Positions 1-9,035 of a stretch of DNA of 55,748 nucleotides are shown piece by piece. The stretch is from Verrucomicrobiaceae bacterium (GTDB taxonomy: Bacteria; Verrucomicrobiota; Verrucomicrobiia; Chthoniobacterales; Chthoniobacteraceae), in the NCBI GenBank assembly GCA_005791535.1, contig SXWH01000101.1, positions 1-55,748 of the forward strand. The letters run 5' to 3'. The notes below the pieces were generated by a model. That model had not been told where the DNA came from, did no database searches, and was given only the letters and a program-made list of their open reading frames with translations. How positions within the stretch are numbered: position 1 is the first letter of the stretch; each line of letters opens with the position of its first letter. The position numbers and the translations under genes were made by a program.

Positions 1-300
1 GAGGCGGTGAGCTGGGGCAAGGTCGATCCCGACAATCTACCGGATTGCGTCGTCTGCTACGCCGACAGCACCATCACGCTGCCCATCATCACGGCATACG
101 CGCTCAGCAAAGTTAAACCGCGCAAACCGAAGCGGCTCTACGATCGCCGTGACCAGATGCTTGGTACGCTCCGCTCAATGTATCTCAAGCACGGCACCGT
201 GGAGAAAATCGAGCATCGCACCGATCTCGATAAAGCGAAGAAGAAGAAGGCTGTAAAAGGACGGAGCGGACGGAGCGTCACCGGCACGAAGCGCGACTAA
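1..300 (+). CDS. Deoxyhypusine synthase-like protein, 3' end (partial)
   Basis: Only the last 99 codons lie in the window; the frame is open from base 1, so the start is off the left edge. The fragment opens with EAVSWGK, the motif that carries the active-site lysine of deoxyhypusine synthase (Lys329 in the human enzyme), and continues with a [16 protein letters not shown] stretch typical of the C-terminal NAD/spermidine-binding fold. The family transfers a 4-aminobutyl group from spermidine to a lysine or an amine acceptor. Bacteria lack eIF5A, so bacterial members may act on polyamines or an unknown protein; that is not decidable here. The tail is Lys/Arg-rich ([13 protein letters not shown]). 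It converges on the radical SAM gene with a gap of about 12 bp. Confidence 0.85.
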   Translation, partial: EAVSWGKVDPDNLPDCVVCYADSTITLPIITAYALSKVKPRKPKRLYDRRDQMLGTLRSMYLKHGTVEKIEHRTDLDKAKKKKAVKGRSGRSVTGTKRD

Positions 301-312
301 TCCGGAGAGCGC

Positions 313-1821
313 TCAGCGCGTCTGGTGCCGGGCCTGCCGTTTCGGCTGCAGTCTTCTCGCAGTTTCCACGTTTTCGACGGTATCGAGAAAAGCGGGCACG
401 CCCTTCCGCCCGATTCGCTGCCAGTCGCGAATGATCGCTTCCGAAGCAGCATCCCGGTCAATTCCCACATTTGTGACAAGAAATGTGTGAAGCGACTCCG
501 CAAGCGTGAGCAGAGCGATTTCGTGAGTCCTGCGCAGCGTGGCCCACAGCCAGTCGCTCAACGCGAGCATCGCCGCGAAAGGACTGGGTCCGTCGCTCCA
601 AAGTAGAGGGAGCGTTCCGGTGAAGTTGCCACTGTTTCCCATCAAATCCCAATAGCGTGCGAAGCGCCGCATCCGCTGCATATCCGGAAAGGAAATGTCG
701 CGGGTTTTGAGAATCTCGTAGGGTGGCCGTTCCGCATACACCATCCCGTATTCCCCATCGTGGCGCACAATCGGCGTCCCGCGCAGGCGCTTCAGAATTC
801 CGACCTGGATTTCCTGCGGACGAAGCGCAACCAGTCGATCGAATCCGCGGCCGAAACTTTCGATTCCCTCCCCCGGCAATCCCACGATGAGATCCGCGTG
901 GATGTGCACTCCAGTGTGTTCACGTAGAAAACGGAAATTGTCCGCCAACCGTTCCAGATTCTGACGTCGCGAGATGTTCTGCGAGGCAAGTTCATCAAAG
1001 GTCTGGATGCCCACTTCAAATTGAAGTGCACCCGCTGGAAATCGGGCAATCAGCGTCCTGAGCTGGTCCGGGAGGCGATCCGGAATCATTTCAAAATGCA
1101 CGAACATACCGTCGATCCAGTGGTCCAAGAAGAACTGGAGAATCGCCGTGCTCGTCGGCAGATGGAGATTGAACGTCCGGTCCACAAACTTGAACTGCCG
1201 CGCCCCGCGATCAATGAGGCCCTTCATCTCGGCAAGGAACGGCTGCAACGGAAATGCACGGACCGGAATATCGAGCGACGAGAGGCAGAACTCACACGTG
1301 AACGGGCACCCACGCGAAGCTTCCACGTAGATCACGCGGTGCGCGAGATCGTGTTCGGAGTAGAGCCGGTAAGGGAAAGCGACCGCATCCAGCTTCGGCA
1401 GCGGTGCCGCGATAATCCGTGGAAGCGGGCGTTCTGCCAGGATCTCCGTGACTGCTTCAGCGAACGCAAAGTCCGCCTCACCGGTAATCGTATGATCGGC
1501 GAGTTTCACAATCGCCTGCCCTTCCGTCTCGAAGGAAACCTCGGGGCCACCGATGATCACGCGAACTTCCGGCGCTATACGCTTGATGGCAGAAATCACC
1601 TCGGCCGTTTCGACGGTGTTCCAGATATACACACCGAATCCGACGATTCGCGGCTGCATCGCGAGAATGCGCTCCACGATTTCGAGCGGGCGCTGATTGA
1701 TATCGAATTCCGCAATGGCCGCGCGCGATTCGAGCGCACCAAGATTGGCCATGAGGTAGCGCAAGCCGAATGAGGCGTGGATGTATTTCGCGTTGAGCGT
1801 CGCCAGAACAATGTCGGGCAT
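313..1821 (-). CDS. B12-binding domain radical SAM protein (DUF4080-like C-terminus)
   Basis: The 502-residue protein has an N-terminal cobalamin-binding Rossmann-like region (about residues 1-140, with IIGGPEVSFE near residue 90). A radical SAM core follows with the CxxxCxxC cluster motif at C172, C176 and C179 (GCPFTCEFC), which binds a [4Fe-4S] cluster and S-adenosylmethionine. The C-terminal 180 residues resemble the DUF4080 extension usual in this family. Members perform radical-based methylation or related chemistry on substrates that are mostly unknown. The ATG at 1821 lies 3 bp after the stop of the upstream TPR gene, so the two are probably cotranscribed. Confidence 0.88.
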   Translation of the reverse strand: MPDIVLATLNAKYIHASFGLRYLMANLGALESRAAIAEFDINQRPLEIVERILAMQPRIVGFGVYIWNTVETAEVISAIKRIAPEVRVIIGGPEVSFETEGQAIVKLADHTITGEADFAFAEAVTEILAERPLPRIIAAPLPKLDAVAFPYRLYSEHDLAHRVIYVEASRGCPFTCEFCLSSLDIPVRAFPLQPFLAEMKGLIDRGARQFKFVDRTFNLHLPTSTAILQFFLDHWIDGMFVHFEMIPDRLPDQLRTLIARFPAGALQFEVGIQTFDELASQNISRRQNLERLADNFRFLREHTGVHIHADLIVGLPGEGIESFGRGFDRLVALRPQEIQVGILKRLRGTPIVRHDGEYGMVYAERPPYEILKTRDISFPDMQRMRRFARYWDLMGNSGNFTGTLPLLWSDGPSPFAAMLALSDWLWATLRRTHEIALLTLAESLHTFLVTNVGIDRDAASEAIIRDWQRIGRKGVPAFLDTVENVETARRLQPKRQARHQTR

Positions 1822-1824
1822 ACG

Positions 1825-4305
1825 CTAGTCCCAGATGAACTTCTTCAATCGCAGCTCCTTCACTTTGGCCTTCGCCTCCGCAGCGCGCGACCCCGGGATT
1901 CCACCGAGCTTCTCGTAGATTCCAAACGCACTGCGCCAGCTGCCCTGGGCTACGAGCATTCCCGCCGCCTCAAAGCCCGCCTTATAAAGCCAGAACGTCT
2001 CCTTGGCTCCGGCTGCGGAATCGTCGAGCAGTCGGGAGAAAAGAACGAGCGCTTCCTGCTGCCTCCCGAGTTGCACAAGTACGCGGCCTTGTTTGTAAAC
2101 CGCCTGATTGTGCCACTCCGGCCCCGCATCGGGCGTGCTCGCAAGCTGCGTATAAGAGGCCAGAGCCGCGCCGAGCTTTTCCGGTGCGCCCTTCGCGATC
2201 TTCACAAGATTGTCGCCCTTCGCGCACAATGTCGCGAATCGAAGCTCATCCGGCACGGGCGGCTGCGCTTCGAGAATCGTTTGAAAAATCGCGGTTCCGT
2301 CCTTCTCGAGCTGATCCTGAATCAAACCCTGTTGGAACAATGCGTAATTGCGCAACGGCCCCTTGCGCTCGACTACCTGCGTGAACAGCGCAACTGCGCG
2401 CTCCGCACTGTCCTTGCCCATGCGCCGCGCGGCACACTGACCCGCAAGAAACAACGCGGTTTCCGCATAGCCACCATCGGGCTTCTCTTTCGCAAGCGTC
2501 TCGAACTGCGTTCCAGCGTTCGCAAAATCCTGCTCATGAAAATAAATTTGCCCCAGTTTCATCCGCACATCCGCGACGAGCTGCGATTGCGGGAGTTCGG
2601 CGATGAACGACAGGGCCAGCGCTTTCACCTTCTCGGCATCGCGCGGGCGCGCCGTATCGGCGGCGAATATCTCGGCATAACGGTTCCGCTCCTGCTGTCC
2701 TCCCGTGGTGTCCGAAGCCTCGACAGCTCGCGCATCGGCCAGTCCGACATTCGCTTGCGCTAGGAGTCCCGATGCCAGATGAATCTCCGCAAGCGCAAGG
2801 TGAGCCTCCCCGATTCGCGGATGCGTCGGGTAATCGGTGAGAAATGCGCGGATGGCGACCGGCGCCCCGGCATTTCCTTCACGCGCTTGCATGAACCCGG
2901 ATTCGAGCAACAGATCGCCCGCGAGAGGATCAGCGCCATAGCTTGCTGAAAACTCAGCGAACCTCGATTGAAACCCGGCGAGATTCCTGCCTGCGAGTTC
3001 CGCGAGCGCCGCATTGAACGCAGCACTTTTCTGCAATCGGACCGAATGTTCGGCCGCGAGTCGGAAATACGTTACAGCGAGCGATGGATCACCCTTCTGA
3101 AAAGCAGCGAGCCCCATTCGCATTTCGAGATGAGCAGAGCGCTCGCGCTCCAATGCGGTGCGCTGGGCAGCCTCAAGCGACGCCAAAGCCGCGTCGAAAC
3201 GGCCATCGAGAAGCCCAAGGTCCGCCTGCATTTCGTAAACATATGTCGTGAGACGATCGCCCGGAAAAAAGGTCAGGAACTGCTCGATCGATGTCGCCGC
3301 GTACTGGCGGCGGGTCTTTTCGCGCAACTGCATCCGGCAAATGTAGAACTGCGCCAAGACCGCCCGCTTCCGGGTTTCACCTTCCCGCTCGCGGGCCATT
3401 TTGTGGAGTTCGGTCTCACGTGGACTGCGATCGCGGGCGTTGATCTGATCGAGACGCCGGAAGATCATTTCGATGGCGGGGTTATCGGGAAAATTCCACA
3501 GGAATGTCTCCAACGCGCGGGCCGCGGATTCCGAACCTTGGTTACCGAGCTTCAGCCTTGCTTCGGTCGCAGCGAGGACGATCGCTGCATGAAGATTGGG
3601 AGTCATTCCCTCAGGCTCGGCAACAATTCGATCCAGCGCATCCAGCGCATCCTGCCATCGCCCGGCGGACTCTGCATCACCATTACGGACCGCCGACGCA
3701 AGAAGGATGCGAGCCTTCACGTAATCGCGCCATTTCCGATCCGAAGCGCCTTCGGGCTTGATTGCGTCGAGGAGAGCCCCGGCTTCCGAAAGCCGCCCGA
3801 GCTCGGCCAACAATCCTGCGTGGCGAAGCTTCGCGGAAATTGGCGCGGCCCCGCTGGCAATCAAGTTCTCCAGCACCGCGACAGCCTCAGGAGTCCTGCC
3901 GAGGACTTGCAATGCTTCAGCCCGGCCGACTGCCGCGGATACCGGGTTGCTCCGCGATTCGCCGACAGCTTCGTAACCGGCAAGGGCCTCCGTCCACCGT
4001 CCATCGGCCGCGAGAGCGTGGGCGCGGAGGATTGTTGCCTTGCGTCCCTGCGCACCTTCCAGTGCCGCGATAGCGTCGGTAGCCTTTCCGACCCGAAGCA
4101 TCGCCTCTGCGCTCAGCAGCAGAGCGTCATCCCGCTCCGCGGCAGGAAAATCCGGCTGCCGGAGCGCCAGCGATAGCTCCGCGAGCGCAACCTCTGGAAT
4201 TCTTGCCTCCAGCGCCCGCCGTGCAGAATCGATCGCGGGATGCGCAGCCCATAAAGGCATGGCAAACGCGATGCTGAAAACGGGGATTTGAAAAATCGAT
4301 TTCAC
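1825..4305 (-). CDS. Exported tetratricopeptide-repeat protein
   Basis: The likely start is a GTG at 4305, because translation from it gives a clean signal peptide (MKSIFQIPVFSIAFAMPLWA) ending at an Ala-rich cleavage site. The frame stays open upstream to 4404, but that extension is Cys/Arg-rich and overlaps the divergent gene's promoter space. The mature protein of about 800 residues is alpha-helical with many degenerate TPR units, for example ALAELSLALRQPDFPAAERD near the N-terminus and QIYFHEQDFANAGTQFETLA near residue 600. Its architecture resembles periplasmic TPR scaffolds and YbgF/CpoB-like proteins. No catalytic motif is seen. It precedes the radical SAM gene by 3 bp, suggesting an operon, but a functional link is unclear. 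Confidence 0.8.
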   Translation of the reverse strand: MKSIFQIPVFSIAFAMPLWAAHPAIDSARRALEARIPEVALAELSLALRQPDFPAAERDDALLLSAEAMLRVGKATDAIAALEGAQGRKATILRAHALAADGRWTEALAGYEAVGESRSNPVSAAVGRAEALQVLGRTPEAVAVLENLIASGAAPISAKLRHAGLLAELGRLSEAGALLDAIKPEGASDRKWRDYVKARILLASAVRNGDAESAGRWQDALDALDRIVAEPEGMTPNLHAAIVLAATEARLKLGNQGSESAARALETFLWNFPDNPAIEMIFRRLDQINARDRSPRETELHKMAREREGETRKRAVLAQFYICRMQLREKTRRQYAATSIEQFLTFFPGDRLTTYVYEMQADLGLLDGRFDAALASLEAAQRTALERERSAHLEMRMGLAAFQKGDPSLAVTYFRLAAEHSVRLQKSAAFNAALAELAGRNLAGFQSRFAEFSASYGADPLAGDLLLESGFMQAREGNAGAPVAIRAFLTDYPTHPRIGEAHLALAEIHLASGLLAQANVGLADARAVEASDTTGGQQERNRYAEIFAADTARPRDAEKVKALALSFIAELPQSQLVADVRMKLGQIYFHEQDFANAGTQFETLAKEKPDGGYAETALFLAGQCAARRMGKDSAERAVALFTQVVERKGPLRNYALFQQGLIQDQLEKDGTAIFQTILEAQPPVPDELRFATLCAKGDNLVKIAKGAPEKLGAALASYTQLASTPDAGPEWHNQAVYKQGRVLVQLGRQQEALVLFSRLLDDSAAGAKETFWLYKAGFEAAGMLVAQGSWRSAFGIYEKLGGIPGSRAAEAKAKVKELRLKKFIWD

Positions 4306-4416
4306 TGCCCGACTACATAACGCGCCGTGCGTCCGCCGTCCACAGCGCGCACAAAAAAAGGCGCACAGGGCTTTTCGACGTTGATTGCCCGCGCGACGAC
4401 ACACTATGTTCGATGC

Positions 4417-4998
4417 ATGATCGCAGGCATCGCACTTCTCATCGCAGCAGCAACCTACCGGCTACTCCCCATATTTATGGAAGTCTCCACCCAGCAGCCG
4501 TCGTGGCTGCCCGGTTTCTCTCCGCTCGTCGCGATGATCCTCTGCAGCGCCGCGTTTCTACCGCGCAGGACCGCGATCATTCTTCCGTTTGCGACCATCC
4601 TTTTCACCGACATCGCGCTGAACAATTTCTACAAATCCCCCGCCCTCACGCCCGACATGGCGGGAAATTTCGCGGCATTTGCGGCAATCGCCTTTCTCGG
4701 CTGGCGACTGCGTTCACGGGCCGGGTTTTCGACCATGCTGCCTGCGGCCATTGCTTCGAGCATCTTCTTCTACTTCGTTTCGAATTCGCTCTCGTGGATT
4801 TTGATTCCGGAATACGCGAAGACTTTTTCCGGCTGGTTTCAAGCTCTCACGACCGGCCTTCCCGGCTATGCGCCGACGTGGACATTCCTTCGAAATGAAC
4901 TGGTCTCGAACACGCTCTTCACTGCGCTTTTCGTCATTTGCATGAAGCGGGGAAGCGTGAAGACACCCACAACCGAGCTGGCCCCCGCTCGCTGGTAG
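4417..4998 (+). CDS. DUF6580-like small integral membrane protein
   Basis: From the ATG at 4417 the product has 193 residues and about five hydrophobic segments, starting with MIAGIALLIAAATYRLLP. It contains the pattern WLPGFSPLVAMILCSAAFLP followed by a DIALNN turn, which fits the DUF6580 family (ECF-transporter S-component-like membrane proteins, function not established). An in-frame extension to 4327 is possible but reads as Arg/Lys-rich and lacks family character. It is divergent from the TPR gene and followed within 6 bp by a zinc-ribbon gene. The family call is moderate; the membrane nature is clear. Confidence 0.72.
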   Translation: MIAGIALLIAAATYRLLPIFMEVSTQQPSWLPGFSPLVAMILCSAAFLPRRTAIILPFATILFTDIALNNFYKSPALTPDMAGNFAAFAAIAFLGWRLRSRAGFSTMLPAAIASSIFFYFVSNSLSWILIPEYAKTFSGWFQALTTGLPGYAPTWTFLRNELVSNTLFTALFVICMKRGSVKTPTTELAPARW

Positions 4999-5003
4999 AA
5001 ACA

Positions 5004-5312
5004 ATGCCAGTAGCTCCGCTCAAATGCCCTCAGTGCGGCGGGACGATCGAACTCCAGTCGATTGGCGAGGCCGCGAAATGCGCGTACTGCGGGACGCAGC
5101 ACAGTGTTCCCGAGGGCTCTGCGCGCCAGCTTACACCGGAGGAAATTCAGGCAAGACTGACCGAGGCCCGGCTCCACGTAGAGAACATGATGGACGTGAT
5201 GATGCCGAACCGGCGAAAGATTACGTTCGCCATCACGGCTTTCATTTTCATTGTTGCCGCGTTGGTTATCGGAGGAATCCTTGTGGCCATTACCACGGCT
5301 TTCCGGCACTGA
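5004..5312 (+). CDS. Zinc-ribbon protein with one C-terminal membrane segment
   Basis: The 102-residue product starts MPVAPLKCPQCGG. Two CxxC knuckles (C8/C11 and C26/C29) form a predicted zinc ribbon at the N-terminus. A polar, probably helical linker follows, then one hydrophobic segment at about residues 72-97 (ITFAITAFIFIVAALVIGG). It would sit in the membrane with a short tail and a cytoplasmic ribbon, or the reverse. The start at 5004 is preferred because the longer frame to 4938 overlaps the preceding gene. It lies between the DUF6580-like gene and another zinc-ribbon gene on the same strand, giving a probable three-gene unit. Function unknown. Confidence 0.78.
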   Translation: MPVAPLKCPQCGGTIELQSIGEAAKCAYCGTQHSVPEGSARQLTPEEIQARLTEARLHVENMMDVMMPNRRKITFAITAFIFIVAALVIGGILVAITTAFRH

Positions 5313-5319
5313 TTTAGCC

Positions 5320-5565
5320 ATGCCAATTTACGTTTATGAGCCTTGCGACGGAGAGTGCAAAATCTGCGGCGGCAGTTTCGAAATCAACCGCCCCATCGAC
5401 CGCGCGCCTCTCACCAATTGCCCTCTTTGCAAAAAGGAATGCCGGAAGGTCATCTCCAACGTGAACACTCCGCGTATCAGCCGGCCTATCGGACCAGCCG
5501 AGGCTCGCAACGCCGGATTCAGCGTTTTCAAGAAAGTCTCCAGCGGCGAATACGAGCGCCAGTAA
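5320..5565 (+). CDS. FmdB-type zinc-ribbon regulatory-like protein
   Basis: The 81-residue product begins MPIYVYEPCDGECKICGG, the typical opening of FmdB-family putative regulatory proteins (MPIY-Y-C), with CxxC pairs at C13/C16 and C34/C37. The rest is short, basic and ends FKKVSSGEYERQ. FmdB-like proteins are widespread and mostly uncharacterised. The ATG at 5320 is 7 bp past the previous stop, so co-transcription is likely. It converges on the dienelactone hydrolase gene with only 6 bp between stops. Confidence 0.82.
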   Translation: MPIYVYEPCDGECKICGGSFEINRPIDRAPLTNCPLCKKECRKVISNVNTPRISRPIGPAEARNAGFSVFKKVSSGEYERQ

Positions 5566-5571
5566 AAGTGA

Positions 5572-6378
5572 TTAATGACGGGACTCGGACGAGCCTGCGA
5601 CACCGCTCAAATCCCCCTCCCCGAGCTTCCGTTTGAACAGCTCGATTGCGTGCAGATAGACGAAGTTTGCGAGTACCGGATTATACCGCGGCCCCTCGTC
5701 ACGAATAAACGCATGAGCGCCGTTGTATTCAAGCGAGGTGTAAAGTGTGCCGCCCTGCTCAAGCGCCTCGCGAATCTGCACCCGAGCCTCATAAGGCACG
5801 TGCGGATCCTGCCGGCCCCAGATCATCAATAGCTCAGCCTTGATGTCCCCGCGTCTGGCGCGCTCCAATGAGTCATCCCTCATCCCCGTACCCAGCCCAC
5901 GCGCATGGCTCTCCAGTTTATGAATGTCCGTTGCGTAGAGACATACCCCCGCGAGGATCTCGCTGCTCATCGAATTGCGAAAACTCAGATGACCGCCGAT
6001 GCAAATCCCCATGGAACCGAGTTTGCCCGTGCAGGCGGGATGCGTTTTCAAAAAAGCACGCGCCGCAGCCATGTCCGCATCATACTGCTCGATATCGATG
6101 TTCACCTTGCACCAATTCCCGCGATCCGCTCCCGCGCTGTCGTAGCCAAGCACAGTTCCGGGCGCTTCGTGCATGTGAAAAATCTCCGGCACGGCCACCA
6201 CGAATCCATTCCCCGCCAGCAGTGCCGCCGTTCGCCGAATCGGGCCGGTCGCCTGAAAAATTTCCGAGAATAAAACGATACCCGGATAGCGACCGGAGGC
6301 GACCGGACGGAAGACATGGGTCCGCATCGGGACTGTTGGCGTCTGCAAATCGGAGTATTCGTGATCAATAATGTTCAT
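5572..6378 (-). CDS. Dienelactone hydrolase family protein
   Basis: From the ATG at 6378 the product has 268 residues and the alpha/beta-hydrolase layout of dienelactone hydrolases. The nucleophile is a cysteine in GICIGG (Cys126), with acid Asp191 in GRQDPHVP and base His222 in GAHAF. This Cys-Asp-His triad is characteristic of the family, which opens dienelactones or hydrolyses other esters. There is no signal peptide, so it should be cytoplasmic. An extension to 6612 is open but overlaps the divergent folE2 coding region and is rejected. The physiological substrate cannot be deduced. Confidence 0.9.
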   Translation of the reverse strand: MNIIDHEYSDLQTPTVPMRTHVFRPVASGRYPGIVLFSEIFQATGPIRRTAALLAGNGFVVAVPEIFHMHEAPGTVLGYDSAGADRGNWCKVNIDIEQYDADMAAARAFLKTHPACTGKLGSMGICIGGHLSFRNSMSSEILAGVCLYATDIHKLESHARGLGTGMRDDSLERARRGDIKAELLMIWGRQDPHVPYEARVQIREALEQGGTLYTSLEYNGAHAFIRDEGPRYNPVLANFVYLHAIELFKRKLGEGDLSGVAGSSESRH

Positions 6379-6470
6379 GGCGGCGCTTGCTCTATCGCGG
6401 CGACATCCCGCGCGCAAGCGGCGCGGATTCCTTGATTGAACCGCGCGCAGCTTATTGGAAACATGCGGGA

Positions 6471-7277
6471 ATGGAGCCACTTCACAATTTGCACGACACG
6501 CAAAACCAAAAAGACCGGCGGGGAATTGCCATCGACCGCGTCGGAGTCCGCGCGCTGCGCTACCCGATGCAGGTGCGCGATAAAGCACGCAGGCTTCAGC
6601 ACACGGTTGCAAGCGTGACGCTCACCGTGGATCTGCCGTCGCGCTTCAAAGGCACACACATGAGCCGCTTCGTGGAAGTGCTGAACGCAGCAGGCCCGGA
6701 GATCCACGTGGACAGCGTGCCGCAGATTCTCCATGCGCTCCGCGAAAAGCTTAATTCCACGAGTGCGCACGTGACATTCGAGTTCCCGTATTTCATCGAG
6801 AAAAAGGCGCCCGTCACAAAGGCCCCCGGCATTATGGATTACACCGTTCGCTTTGACGCCACAGCCAAAGGGCGAAGCGTCGATTTTGTGTGCACAGTGA
6901 TCGTTCCCGTCACCACTCTCTGTCCCTGCAGCAAGGCTATTTCGGACCGTGGCGCGCACAACCAGCGCGGCGCAGTGACCTACAGCGTGCGCTTTAAGAA
7001 GCCCGTCTGGATCGAGGATCTCATCGGCCTGATCGAACGCAGCGCAAGCAGCGAACTCTACAGTCTGCTCAAACGCCCCGACGAGAAAGCCGTGACCGAG
7101 CGTGCCTACGACAACCCGGTCTTCGTCGAAGACCTTGTCCGGAACATCGCCGCCGCCTCCAACGCACAACCCGACATATCCTGGTATCGCGTCGAAGCGG
7201 AGAACTTCGAGAGCATCCACAACCACAACGCTTACGCCGTCATCGAGAAAAAGAAGACCAAAGCGCGCGGAAAATAA
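6471..7277 (+). CDS. folE2: GTP cyclohydrolase FolE2
   Basis: The 268-residue product matches the type IB GTP cyclohydrolase family, which converts GTP to 7,8-dihydroneopterin triphosphate for folate and queuosine synthesis and is less dependent on zinc than FolE1. Expected landmarks are present: the active-site cysteine in TLCPCSKAIS (Cys151), His163 in GAHNQRG, and the C-terminal VEAENFESIHNHNA block with a conserved glutamate. The start at 6471 (MEPLHNLHD) matches the usual length; the frame to 6387 adds an unlikely leader. It is divergent from the hydrolase and is followed 85 bp later by the glycosyltransferase fusion. No zinc-responsive element was recognised in the 92 bp upstream. Confidence 0.93.
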   Translation: MEPLHNLHDTQNQKDRRGIAIDRVGVRALRYPMQVRDKARRLQHTVASVTLTVDLPSRFKGTHMSRFVEVLNAAGPEIHVDSVPQILHALREKLNSTSAHVTFEFPYFIEKKAPVTKAPGIMDYTVRFDATAKGRSVDFVCTVIVPVTTLCPCSKAISDRGAHNQRGAVTYSVRFKKPVWIEDLIGLIERSASSELYSLLKRPDEKAVTERAYDNPVFVEDLVRNIAAASNAQPDISWYRVEAENFESIHNHNAYAVIEKKKTKARGK

Positions 7278-7362
7278 GGTCAGCACCGCTGTCAGATTGG
7301 CAGAATTCAGAAACCCGCGCTTCCACGCGGCACACGTTTCGCTACAAGACATTCGCCCAATC

Positions 7363-8892
7363 ATGTCTGATACCATCGATTTCGCGCAGAAACGCGTTCT
7401 CATCTTCATCGTTGCCTACAATGCCGAGAAAACCATCGGCAGCGTGCTCAATCGCATTCCGCCTGCCTTGCGCAACCCGAGCGTAGAAGTGCTTATCATC
7501 GATGATTCCTCGAAGGATCAGACCTTTGCACAGGGCGTGAAATCCGAGACGAGCATCGACAACCTCCGGATCATCACGCTCCGAAATCCGGTCAATCAAG
7601 GCTACGGCGGCAACCAGAAACTCGGCTACCGCTACGCGATCGAGAACGGCTTCGATATCGTGGCGCTCGTGCACGGCGACGGCCAATACGCTCCGGAGAA
7701 GTTGCCTGCCCTCGTCGAACCGCTCATCAAGGGCGAGGCCGATGCCGTATTCGGCTCGCGGATGATCAAGAAGCAGGACGCCCTCGCGGGCGGGATGCCG
7801 CTCTACAAATGGATCGGAAATCAGGTGCTCACCAGCTACCAGAACGTGATGCTCGGAACGCAGCTGAGCGAGTTCCACAGCGGCTACCGGCTTTACTCGG
7901 TGGCGGCTTTGAAGCGCATCCCGTTTGAGCGCAACTCAAACGATTTCCATTTCGATACCGACATCATCATCCAGCTTCATTTCGCCGGAATGCGCATCGC
8001 GGAAATTCCGATTCCGACATTCTACGGTGACGAAGTCTGCCACGTAAACGGTCTGAAATACGCTTGGGATTGCTTCAAGACGATGATCCGCGCTGCAATG
8101 CATCGGAAGAATCTGCTGTATGATCGCAAATTCGACGTTGGCGCTGTCGAGGAGACCTACGATCTGAAGCTCGGCTTTCGCTCCAGCCACACGATGGCGC
8201 TTTGTGCCGTGCAAAAGGGCGCCCGGGTGCTCGATATCGGCTGCGGCCGCGGTTATGTGGCCGAACTCATGGCGAAGGAAGCAGCACACGTCACCGGACT
8301 CGATCAGTATTCAAAGGACACGAGCGAGCTTCCGAATGTGGACTACAAGAAGTGGGACATCGACAACGCCCCGTGCCCGGTGAACGTTTCCGACTACGAT
8401 CAAATCTTCCTTCTCGATATCATCGAGCACCTCAAGGACCCGGAAGTTTTCATGGAAATGCTCCGGGAGCGGGCTGAACACAAACGCCCGGAAATCATAC
8501 TCACCACGGCAAACATCGCATTCTTCGTGACGCGTTTCATGCTGTTCATCGGACAGTTCAATTACGGCCGGAAGGGAATCCTCGACCGCACGCATACGCG
8601 GCTGTTTACCTTCCGAAGCCTGCGCGATTTATTTGAGCAAACCGGCTATCAGATTAGCGAAATCCGGGGCATCCCGGCTCCCTATCCCAAGGTCCTCGGC
8701 ATGGGAATTCTCAGCCGCATTGTGATGCTCATCAATCAGGCCTTCATTCGGATTCCGTTCCTTAAAGGGCTGTTCAGCTACCAGATCTACGTCCGCGCCC
8801 AGGCCCGTCCAACCGTTGCGAATCTGCTCGCGAAGACGATTTCGACCAGCGAGGAACTGCGCTCCGAACTCGCAAAATCCGGAACTAAGTAG
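7363..8892 (+). CDS. Glycosyltransferase family 2 fused to class I SAM methyltransferase
   Basis: The product has 509 residues and two domains. Residues 10-250 form a GT2 (DPM1-like) domain with DD at 47-48 (LIIDDSS), the HGDGQ metal/nucleotide-sugar motif at 104-108 and GSRM near 131. Residues 255-460 form a methyltransferase with motif I VLDIGCGRGY at about 289-298 and a DIIEHL motif. The last 50 residues are more hydrophobic (MGILSRIVMLINQAFIRIP) and may bind the membrane. The fused enzyme could add a sugar to a lipid carrier or glycan and methylate it. The start at 7363 is chosen because the longer frame reads through folE2. Confidence 0.88.
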   Translation: MSDTIDFAQKRVLIFIVAYNAEKTIGSVLNRIPPALRNPSVEVLIIDDSSKDQTFAQGVKSETSIDNLRIITLRNPVNQGYGGNQKLGYRYAIENGFDIVALVHGDGQYAPEKLPALVEPLIKGEADAVFGSRMIKKQDALAGGMPLYKWIGNQVLTSYQNVMLGTQLSEFHSGYRLYSVAALKRIPFERNSNDFHFDTDIIIQLHFAGMRIAEIPIPTFYGDEVCHVNGLKYAWDCFKTMIRAAMHRKNLLYDRKFDVGAVEETYDLKLGFRSSHTMALCAVQKGARVLDIGCGRGYVAELMAKEAAHVTGLDQYSKDTSELPNVDYKKWDIDNAPCPVNVSDYDQIFLLDIIEHLKDPEVFMEMLRERAEHKRPEIILTTANIAFFVTRFMLFIGQFNYGRKGILDRTHTRLFTFRSLRDLFEQTGYQISEIRGIPAPYPKVLGMGILSRIVMLINQAFIRIPFLKGLFSYQIYVRAQARPTVANLLAKTISTSEELRSELAKSGTK

Positions 8893-9035
8893 CACGGCGT
8901 TATTCCGCGCCTGGCGGCAGTCTTTGTTGCTGGGAAGAACACTGCGTGACTGGAAGGGGGGCCAGCAACTGCTGTTGACGATACGCCGCCGTCATGCTGC
9001 GTCTCAACGCGGTCCTTTCGATTCGCAAATCGCGC

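Noticed and set aside
6379..6470. Zinc-responsive (Zur) site in front of folE2
   Set aside because: I looked for a palindromic AT-rich operator and saw none that was convincing.
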